From positions 1 to 64,000 of the forward strand of contig WYBT01000032.1 of the NCBI GenBank assembly GCA_011525785.1: a stretch of DNA of 64,000 bases, given 5' to 3'. The notes beneath the pieces were generated by a model that made no database searches, was not told where the DNA came from, and worked only from the letters and a program-made list of their open reading frames with translations. The position numbers and the translations under genes are program-made. The DNA is from Planctomycetaceae bacterium (GTDB taxonomy: Bacteria > Planctomycetota > UBA1135 > GCA-002686595). Below are positions 38,700-45,620 of this stretch, one piece after another; position 1 is the stretch's first letter, and each line of letters starts with the position of its first letter.

Positions 38700-38871
38700 C
38701 GGTCGAGGGGGCTGTGTGTCGGCGCCGCAGCTCGCGGCGAAGTTCGAAAGGAACACCGCACGAACGATCCGCAGCGCGCCCGGACGCTTCCATGGCGCCA
38801 GTTGCGCAGAGTCGTGGGCGCAGATGCCAGTCCAGTGCTACGCCCGGGCGCCGAACCGGCCCGGCCGACCT

Positions 38872-40224
38872 TCAGTCCAGACGCGCCAGCATCTCGCGCG
38901 TCGCGGCGGCGTGCTCGCTGCTCGCGTGGCGCGCGAGCCAACCCTCCAGCAAAGCACGCACTTCGTCGCGCGAGCCGAGCTGGTACAGCGCGCGCGCCAG
39001 GTTGAGATGCACCGGAGTGACGAGCTCGCGCCCCTCGCGTTCGGCCTCGTCGAGCAGCCCGCGCCAGTGCGTCGCCGCGGCCTGGAACTCGCCCAGGCGG
39101 AACAGCGCCGACGCGAGTTGGTTGCGCGCCTCGAACAGGCCCGGCTCGATGCGCAGCGCCTCTTCGAACGAGCTGCGCGCCGCCGTCCAATCCGCGCGCT
39201 CGAGCGCGGCGACTCCTGCCTCCAGGCGCTTGCGCAACTCCTCCTCGAGCACGTTGACTCCGAAGCCCAGTTCGGTGTCGTCGGCGCCGAGCTCGCGCGC
39301 GCGCAGGTAGCGCTCGAGCGCAAGCTTGCGGTCCTTCTCGAGCAACGCCGCGGTCGCTCCACGCGCATACATCAGCGCGGCGCCCGCGCGCAGATCGCGG
39401 CCCGCCGCGAGCAGCCGCTCGTAGGTCGCGAGCGCGGACGTGAAGTCCCCCAGCGCCGCCGAGGCATCGGCGAGCAACTCGAGCGCCTCGGCGTCGTCGG
39501 GCAGCAGCGCCAAGGCCTCGCGCGCAAAGCCGGCGGCTTCGAGCGGCTGGCGCGCGGCCAGTGCTCCCGATGCGAGCAGCCGGTAGGCCTCGGCCAGCAT
39601 GTGGGTGCTGAACTCGAGTTGCGGCGCCGCTGCGCGCGCGGCGAGCAGATGCCCCAGACCGGTGCGGGCCCCGCCCTCGCGGCTCAGCGCCAGCACGCCG
39701 CGCGCGCGCAACAGTTCGGGCGTCTCGCCAGCGGCGGCGAGCCCCTCGCGGATCTCGTCCTCGGCCGAGCTGGTGCGGCCGGCGAGAGCGTGGAGCTCCG
39801 CCGCGGCCGCATACACCGCGCCTTGATCCGCGTGCTCTGCGCGCGCCGCTTCGATCGCGCGCACCGAGCCGATCGCATCGCCTTCCAGCGCAGCCAGCCG
39901 CGCCTCGAGCAGTCGCACGTGCAGCCCGGGCGCGAGTGCGAGCAGTCCGCGCCGTGCCGCGGGTGCGTCGCCGCTCTCGATCGCGCGCGAGACGGCCAGG
40001 TAGCCGGCGTCGGTGGGCTGCGCGATCTGCGGAGGTGTCGCCGGCGCCGAACTCGGTTCGGGCGGGCGCGGCTGATCGCGCAGCGCGTCGAGCCCGGCGA
40101 GCGGGTCGTTCGGCGAGGGCGCCGCGCCGCGCGTGTCGCCGCCGTCGCAGGCCGCGATCAAGGTGAGACAACCCAGGGCCAGCACGGACGCGGTGCGCAG
40201 GGGAGCAGTCGACTCGGTTCTCAT
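38872..40224 (-). CDS. TPR-rich lipoprotein
   Basis: This 450-residue lipoprotein has signal ending TLIAAC (Cys about 26) and a Pro/Ala/Ser-rich linker (30-65). The rest is helical repeats of TPR type, clearest at AERADWTAARSSFEEALRIE and LFEARNQLASALFRLGEFQA. The start ATG 40224 begins directly with the signal; longer frames run into G+C-rich intergenic sequence. It stands alone, divergent from the uracil-DNA glycosylase gene, and probably serves as an envelope scaffold. Specific role not identified. Confidence 0.78.
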   Translation of the reverse strand: MRTESTAPLRTASVLALGCLTLIAACDGGDTRGAAPSPNDPLAGLDALRDQPRPPEPSSAPATPPQIAQPTDAGYLAVSRAIESGDAPAARRGLLALAPGLHVRLLEARLAALEGDAIGSVRAIEAARAEHADQGAVYAAAAELHALAGRTSSAEDEIREGLAAAGETPELLRARGVLALSREGGARTGLGHLLAARAAAPQLEFSTHMLAEAYRLLASGALAARQPLEAAGFAREALALLPDDAEALELLADASAALGDFTSALATYERLLAAGRDLRAGAALMYARGATAALLEKDRKLALERYLRARELGADDTELGFGVNVLEEELRKRLEAGVAALERADWTAARSSFEEALRIEPGLFEARNQLASALFRLGEFQAAATHWRGLLDEAEREGRELVTPVHLNLARALYQLGSRDEVRALLEGWLARHASSEHAAATREMLARLD

Positions 40225-40491
40225 CGCAGTGGCTAGGACTTGGACGCGCGCGCGCGGGCAGGCTAGGGAGCGTTCGATCGTAGTGGCGCGAGCGCTCCGC
40301 TCGCGAGCGATCCCGATGCTCTCGTCCACAACCTTCGTCCGCGCGATCGGCGCGCGCAGCGTTCGAGCACTCGACACGCCGCAGCGAGCAGAGCGTCCGA
40401 CAGGCGACCCGTCGGCCCGCCGCTGCCGTCGCGCGCGAACGCGACGCCGAGTACCTTCAGCGCCGGGGCCGCGTGCGCCCCGCGAGCCGCG

Positions 40492-41538
40492 ATGAGCGCA
40501 CTTCCCAACGACCAACCCCTCGACGCCCAGGGCGAAACGCCCGGGGCGGAGTTGGCCGCGCTGGTCGAGGGTCTGGGGGCGCATTTGCGGCGAAGAGCCC
40601 GCCTGGGCCAGCGTCGCGCTCCGGCCGCGCCGCAGCCCGGCGCGGAAGCTGCGCCCCAACGCAGCGGCCCGCCAGCTGTAGCGACGCCGCCGGCTGGCCG
40701 CCCGTCTTGGCCCCGCGCCGACGCACCGGCGCCGGCGACCGCAGGGGCCAGCGCGCGGGTCCCCGAACCGCCGAACGCGGCGCCGGGCGCCTCGGCGCCT
40801 CAGCCGACGCCCGTCCGACCCGCAGTCCGGCCCAGCGCTCCCCCCACCATCCGGGGCGCAGCCGCGCGAGCGCCCGCGCTCCCTCCGCCGGGCGCCGACG
40901 ATCTGGCCCAGAAAATCGCGGCGAATCGCGCTGCGGCGGCGGCCTGCGCCGATCTGGGGGCGCTGCGGGAGGCGGTCGCGCGCTGCACGGCCTGCGAGCT
41001 GTGCCAGACGCGCCGTCAGACGGTGTTCGCCGACGGCGACGGCTCCGCGGGAGTGCTGTTCGTCGGCGAGGCGCCGGGCGCGAACGAGGACGAGCAGGGC
41101 GTGCCGTTCGTCGGAGCGGCGGGGCAGTTGCTGAGCGACATCATCCACAAGGGCATGAAGCTCGATCGGCGGCACACGGCCATCGCCAACGTGCTCAAGT
41201 GCCGCCCCCCGGGCAACCGCGAGCCGACCGACCACGAAAAGGCGCTGTGCACCCCCTGGCTCGATCGGCAGATCGAGCTGCTAGCGCCGCGCGTGGTGGT
41301 TGCGCTGGGCCGCCACTCCGCCAATCACCTGCTGGGCTACGCGGGCGCGGCGCGGCGCACGCTGGGAAGCCTGCGAGGCGCGCTGCACGAGCGACGCGGC
41401 CGCAAGGTGGTGGTCACGTTCCACCCCGCGAACCTGCTGCGCGAGCCGGAGAACAAGAAGGAATGCTGGAAGGACATCCAGCTCGCGATGCGCGCGCTCG
41501 GCCTGCCGTCGACGCAACGCAGCGGCGACGCGCAGTGA
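40492..41538 (+). CDS. Family 4 (Fe-S) uracil-DNA glycosylase with long Pro/Ala N-terminal extension
   Basis: A 348-residue enzyme removing uracil from DNA. The core starts about residue 150: Cys165-x2-Cys168 and Cys237-x15-Cys253 are the four cluster ligands. GEAPGANEDEQGVPFVG (192-208) is motif A, and HPANLLR (311-317) is the leucine-loop motif B. The first 140 residues are Pro/Ala/Arg-rich, disordered in appearance and unusual for a family whose members are commonly about 200 residues. The ATG at 40492 is the first in this frame. No operon; the next gene is over 1 kb away. Confidence 0.9.
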   Translation: MSALPNDQPLDAQGETPGAELAALVEGLGAHLRRRARLGQRRAPAAPQPGAEAAPQRSGPPAVATPPAGRPSWPRADAPAPATAGASARVPEPPNAAPGASAPQPTPVRPAVRPSAPPTIRGAAARAPALPPPGADDLAQKIAANRAAAAACADLGALREAVARCTACELCQTRRQTVFADGDGSAGVLFVGEAPGANEDEQGVPFVGAAGQLLSDIIHKGMKLDRRHTAIANVLKCRPPGNREPTDHEKALCTPWLDRQIELLAPRVVVALGRHSANHLLGYAGAARRTLGSLRGALHERRGRKVVVTFHPANLLREPENKKECWKDIQLAMRALGLPSTQRSGDAQ

Positions 41539-41630
41539 GCGCGCGCCGTGCGGCTCGCTGCGCAATGGGCCCGTTACTTCGCGGGTCGAACGGGATACCC
41601 CGCCGCCTCGGCGCGCGCGACTGTGTTCCG

Positions 41631-41659
41631 TTGACCGTGTCCTGACACACCGGTATGCT
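41631..41659 (+). promoter_or_regulatory. Strong sigma-70-type promoter
   Basis: TTGACC (41631-41636), a 17-bp spacer and TATGCT (41654-41659) form the best -35/-10 pair I found in the window. It points toward the secretin-ExbBD cluster, with predicted initiation near 41666. Confidence 0.6.
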
Positions 41660-41847
41660 CCCGCCCCGCTCCGCATCGACTCAGGCTTCCGCGCCGCGGA
41701 AATCCGAGCCCGATTCCGCTCTTTTCCAGCGTCCGTTCAGCAGCCAACTTCAGCCCGGTCCTACGCCGCGCTGAAGCCAGTACCCGACCAGGGCCTCAAC
41801 CGGCCACTGGCCTCGAGTTCCACCGGCTTGTTCGCTCTTCCTTGTTT

Positions 41848-41875
41848 GCTCGTCCGTGTTCGCTCGTCCGTGTTC
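41848..41875. repeat. Perfect 14-bp tandem duplication in the leader
   Basis: GCTCGTCCGTGTTC occurs twice in direct succession (41848-41861, 41862-41875), in a T-rich stretch with further TTCGCTCTT sequences on both sides. Function unknown. Confidence 0.85.
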
Positions 41876-42521
41876 GCTCTTCATCGGCTCCCCCGCGCTC
41901 CGCGCCCTGACCGGCGACCGCACCGGGGTCCGGCCCGCCCTCGATCCCGCCGCGCGCGTCGCCGCGGAGTCGAACAGCAGCCGACCGATGACGCGCCGCC
42001 TTCGCCCCGTGCGAGGGTTCAACGCGAAAGGGCAAGCGCGACGTCCCAGCGATGCAGGCGAGCCGAAGAACTTGCATTTCGTGCCCACCCGGCGCCCGCG
42101 CGGCCCGGACAGTGAGCTCGAACTCGCTGCGGCCCCCCCCTGGGGCGGCGCAGCGTGCGGCGAGAGTGAGGGTCTGGCGTTCACCGTCTCGCGCTGACCG
42201 AGTTGCCTCGGGAAGCCAGAGTTGGAGCGGTGCGGCTGCCGGCGAGCGCTGGTGACAGTCCCACTGCCTGAACCTGCTTCGACCTGCCCCTCCGTCTGCC
42301 CGCGTCCGATCGAGGCCCCCCCGGCCCCGGTCAGCGACAGGCTGCCAGCCGACTCCGCCCCCTCCGGTCCGTTTCGCGGACCTGGCCCCCCGGGCGCGCG
42401 TCGGCTCGACGGCGCGCCTGTGACTCGAACTGTCTGTGACCCGTGCTGTATCGAGTGTCCGCGCTGACCCGCGGCGCTGGCGCAGCCCCCCGCTTTCCCG
42501 TCCCCACTGATCCTGGACCGG

Positions 42522-42558
42522 TCCGTTTCGGAACGGACCTTTTCCGTCTCGGAACGGA
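42522..42558. promoter_or_regulatory. Two tandem dyad elements just upstream of the first secretin gene
   Basis: TCCGTTTCGGAACGGA (42522-42537) and TCCGTCTCGGAACGGA (42543-42558) are near-identical, each palindromic, with centres exactly 21 bp (two helical turns) apart and ending 23 nt before the ATG. This fits tandem operator sites on one DNA face. The first, extended to GGTCCGTT/AACGGACC with TCGG loop and followed by TTTT, could instead act as an RNA terminator or attenuator hairpin. Confidence 0.6.
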
Positions 42559-42581
42559 TCCACCAAAGGCCCCCGATATCC

Positions 42582-45251
42582 ATGCGCCTGCGCTCCCACT
42601 CCATCCCCGCCCTTGCGGCCTTGGCGTCTGCCGCGTTGGTCCTGCCCTCCTGCCAGTCGCCGCAAACGCGGTACTCGGCCGCGAGCGCGCTTCCCGTCGA
42701 GGTTGCGCCGCTCGAGGTCGCGCCGGCGGATGCGGCGGGGGCGGATGCGGCGACCGAGACGGCGACGAACAACCTGACGCCCGGCGAAGCGGCGGTGGTC
42801 GCTGTGGAAGCCGCGGCCCAGGACCTCGACGCCGAAGCGGCGCGCTTGAAGCTGCAGGAAGACCGCGCCGCCACGCTGGCGGCCGAGTACCTGCGCATCG
42901 GCGACAGCAAGCGCGACGCCGGCGATCTCGCGGCGGCCGTCGCTGAGTACTCCCGCGCCCTGGAAGTCCACCCCGCCAGCCGCGAAGCGCGCGAGCGCCT
43001 GGGCCGCATGCAGGCCCTGCTGGGCGATCGCTACGCGACGCTGGCCGAGCAGTTCCGCGACTCGGTCGACCGCGAGATCGTCCGCCGCGCGCAGGCGCAG
43101 ATGGCCGCCGAAGAGGCCGCCAAGCTGGGCGACTCGGCGATGAGCCAGCAGCGCTATGAAGATGCGGTGGCGCGCTACCGCGAAGCGCAGACGATCCTCG
43201 TCTACCACCCGCTGGTCGCGACCAGCAGCCTGGACGAGCGCATCGTCACCGGCAAGCTCAACGACGCGCTCGAGCAGCTCGAAGCGTCCCGCGTCGCCGA
43301 AGCCGCCCGCGTGGCGGCCGAAGCCGAGGCCGACCGCGTGCGCCGCGAAGAAGACGCCCGCAACTACCGCGCGAACAAGCTGCGCACGATCTTCGAAGAG
43401 GCCAACCAGGCCTTCCTGGCGGACGACTACCAGCGCTCGGAAGCGCTCGCGACCCTGATCCTCGCCGAGGATCCGGGCAACACGGCAGCCACCGCGCTGC
43501 GCGACGCGGCGCAGCTCGCGCGCCACCGCAAGACCGACGAAGTGACCAGCAAGCGCTACCGCGAAGAGTGGCGCAAGACCTTCGACGAGCTGGACACCCA
43601 GGACGTGCCGCAGGTCGAGGCGCTGGTGTTCGACGACCTGCGCCGCTGGCGCGAGGTCACGAGCCGCAAGCCGCTGGAGTTCACCGCCAAGGTCGACGCC
43701 GTCAGCGACGACACCGCGGCCGTGATCGAGCGCCTGGTCAACACGCGCTTCACCCCCAACTTCCGCGGCGCGGACAACGAGGGCGTGGACCTGACGGAGA
43801 TCTCGAGCTTCCTGCAGGGCGTGACCGGCGTGAACTTCCTGATCTCGTCGAAGGTCCGCGAGGAGCTCGACGACGAAGCCAAGCGCGTGCGCCTGGTGCT
43901 GCCCGAGCGCTCGGTGAAGACGGTCCTCGACCTGATCGCCGACACCTCCGAGAGCCTGCGCTGGATGATCCGCGACGGTGTGGTGATGTTCGTCACGAAG
44001 GAAGAGACCTTCGGCGGGCAGATCCTCAAGATGTACGAGGTCCGCGACATCATCCACCCGGTCAAGAACTTCCCCGGCCGCGAGATCAACATCAGCCCCT
44101 CGGGCGGTCTCGAGGAGCCGGAGGAGGACCTCGAAGAGCGCGAGGGCCTGGTCGTCACCAAGGACATCCTCGAGAACATGATCCGCGACAACGTCGCGGC
44201 CTCGAGCTGGAACGACGACACGCGCAACACGGTGCGCATCACCGACGCCGGCACGATGGTCGTCAACCAGACGCCCGAAGTGCAGGAGATGATCCAGGGC
44301 CTGCTCGACGACCTGCGCGAGGCCACCGGCATCATGGTGGACATCCAGGCGCGCTTCCTGAAGGTCGAGGACAACTTCCTCGAGGAGATCGGGGTCGACT
44401 TCCGCGGTCTGGGCCAGCCGGGCGCGGGCACGAACCTGTTCCTCAACGACTACGGCGACGCCAGCACCCAGGCCGAACTCGGCCAGGAAATCGGCAACGG
44501 CACGGACCTCGGCGCGTTCTACGACGAAGGCCAGGACGGCGACATCCGCGGCCGCGTCGAGAACCTCTACGACCTGTCGCTGGGCAACTCGGACGTCCTC
44601 ACCGGCTCGGGCGGTCTGGCCTTCCAGTGGACCTACCTCAACGACCTGCAGATGCAGATGATCCTGCGCGCGGTCGCCAAGTCGGAGCGCCGCGAACTGG
44701 TCACCATGCCCAAGGTGCTGGTGTTCAACGCGGCCCGCGCCAACATCGCGGTCCTCAACCAGGTCGCCTACGTCCAGGACTTCGACGTGGAGATCGCGCA
44801 GGCGTCGTCGATCGCCGACCCGATCATCGACGTGATCCAGGACGGCGTGGTGCTCGACGTCAAGCCGGTCGTCTCGGCTGACCGCCGCTTCATCGTGATG
44901 GAGCTGCGCCCCACGGTGGCCACGCTGCGCCGCCCGATCCGCGAAGTGGCGACCACCCTCTCGAGCCAGAACCCGGTCACGATCCAGCTCCCCGAACTCG
45001 ACATCCAGCGCGTCCGCACGACGGTGCCGATGCCGGACGGCGGCACGGTCATGCTGGGCGGACTCAAGGTCAGCGAGAAGCAGGACCTGCGCTCGTCGAT
45101 CCCGTTGCTCGGCAAGGTGCCGGTGGTGCGCTTCCTGTTCGAGCGCAAGGGCAACTACGCCTCGAACCAGAAGCTGCTGATCCTCGTCACGGCGAAGATC
45201 GTCATCCCGCAGGAACTCGAGCCGACTCCGTCGCAGCTCGGGAAGTTCTGA
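42582..45251 (+). CDS. Secretin-like outer-membrane lipoprotein with TPR N-terminus (paralogue 1)
   Basis: This 889-residue lipoprotein has signal ending VLPSC (Cys24). Residues 85-330 hold TPR-like and coiled-coil sequence (LAAAVAEYSRALEVHPASRE). Around 386-476 is an STN/secretin N-terminal-like domain (LTEISSFLQGVTGVNFLISS). The C-terminal 300 residues are a secretin core: LVTMPKVLVFNAARANIAVL, then LPELDIQRVRTTVPMPDGGT, VMLGGLKV, IPLLGKVPVVRFLFERKG and LLILVTAKIV. No GspC-type neighbours, pilus genes or type II/III ATPases are nearby. The paralogue at 52495 has the same architecture. It is first of the ExbBD-secretin cluster and probably forms a large OM ring channel. Confidence 0.87.
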   Translation: MRLRSHSIPALAALASAALVLPSCQSPQTRYSAASALPVEVAPLEVAPADAAGADAATETATNNLTPGEAAVVAVEAAAQDLDAEAARLKLQEDRAATLAAEYLRIGDSKRDAGDLAAAVAEYSRALEVHPASREARERLGRMQALLGDRYATLAEQFRDSVDREIVRRAQAQMAAEEAAKLGDSAMSQQRYEDAVARYREAQTILVYHPLVATSSLDERIVTGKLNDALEQLEASRVAEAARVAAEAEADRVRREEDARNYRANKLRTIFEEANQAFLADDYQRSEALATLILAEDPGNTAATALRDAAQLARHRKTDEVTSKRYREEWRKTFDELDTQDVPQVEALVFDDLRRWREVTSRKPLEFTAKVDAVSDDTAAVIERLVNTRFTPNFRGADNEGVDLTEISSFLQGVTGVNFLISSKVREELDDEAKRVRLVLPERSVKTVLDLIADTSESLRWMIRDGVVMFVTKEETFGGQILKMYEVRDIIHPVKNFPGREINISPSGGLEEPEEDLEEREGLVVTKDILENMIRDNVAASSWNDDTRNTVRITDAGTMVVNQTPEVQEMIQGLLDDLREATGIMVDIQARFLKVEDNFLEEIGVDFRGLGQPGAGTNLFLNDYGDASTQAELGQEIGNGTDLGAFYDEGQDGDIRGRVENLYDLSLGNSDVLTGSGGLAFQWTYLNDLQMQMILRAVAKSERRELVTMPKVLVFNAARANIAVLNQVAYVQDFDVEIAQASSIADPIIDVIQDGVVLDVKPVVSADRRFIVMELRPTVATLRRPIREVATTLSSQNPVTIQLPELDIQRVRTTVPMPDGGTVMLGGLKVSEKQDLRSSIPLLGKVPVVRFLFERKGNYASNQKLLILVTAKIVIPQELEPTPSQLGKF

Positions 45252-45620
45252 TCCAGTCGAGCGCGCGCTCGCCGGGCGAGCCAAGCCGACTGGGGCCCTA
45301 TCACGGGGCCAGTCGGCTCGCCGAGCGAGCGCGCGTTCGTAGGCGCGGCAGCGCAGTCGCGGCTGCTGTCGCATGTGGCGCGTCCGCTCTTCGGTCGCAC
45401 GCCGCCCCGAACACTGTTTCCCCCAACGAATCCCTCGCTACGCTCGGGATCGCTCTGGCCTCCTGGAACTGCCTGTAGCTCGGTAGACCGCGGCCCGCCG
45501 CGCGGTAGTGATCGAACTCGGGTCCCCCATGAGGCGCCGCGCGCATCGTCCGCGTGACGAGCGTGCGCCCCCCACGCCCGAGTCCGCGCCGCGACGCGCG
45601 GCGCCCAAGCCCCAACGAAC
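45252..45620. other. 369-bp intergenic region after the first secretin gene
   Basis: It contains a long hairpin near the secretin stop (annotated separately). A tRNA-like stretch near 45474 does not fold as a tRNA. No gene is recognised. A promoter for the next TPR gene may lie here but none is convincing. Confidence 0.5.
45262..45335 (+). terminator. Long G+C-rich hairpin 11 nt after the secretin stop
   Basis: The left arm (45262-45291) and right arm (45311-45335) pair over CGCGCGCTCG and GGCGAGCC-GACT with small bulges, closed by a loop holding a further GGCCC/GGGCC pairing. There is no T tract, so it may stabilise or pause the transcript rather than act as a classical intrinsic terminator. 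Confidence 0.5.

Larger units (their letters stand above)
41539..42581. other. 1.04-kb region without a recognisable gene, probable long 5' leader of the secretin gene
   Basis: No frame in this stretch shows a start signal, recognisable domain or natural-looking protein. It contains a good promoter (41631-41659), a 14-bp tandem repeat (41848-41875) and two dyad elements just before the ATG (42522-42558). If the promoter serves the secretin gene, the untranslated leader would be about 915 nt. An unrecognised small RNA is possible. Confidence 0.5.

Noticed and set aside
41796..45374. 1192-codon open frame on the minus strand opposite the first secretin gene
   Set aside because: Low-complexity Arg/Ala/Asp/Val sequence mirroring the codon bias of the secretin gene; no domain. 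The plus-strand product is an unmistakable secretin.
45470..45525. tRNA-like sequence (TGTAGCTCGGTAGACC ... GATCGAACTCGGGTCC)
   Set aside because: The D-arm-like part reads on the plus strand but the T-arm-like part fits the minus strand; no acceptor stem or anticodon arm can be formed in either orientation.
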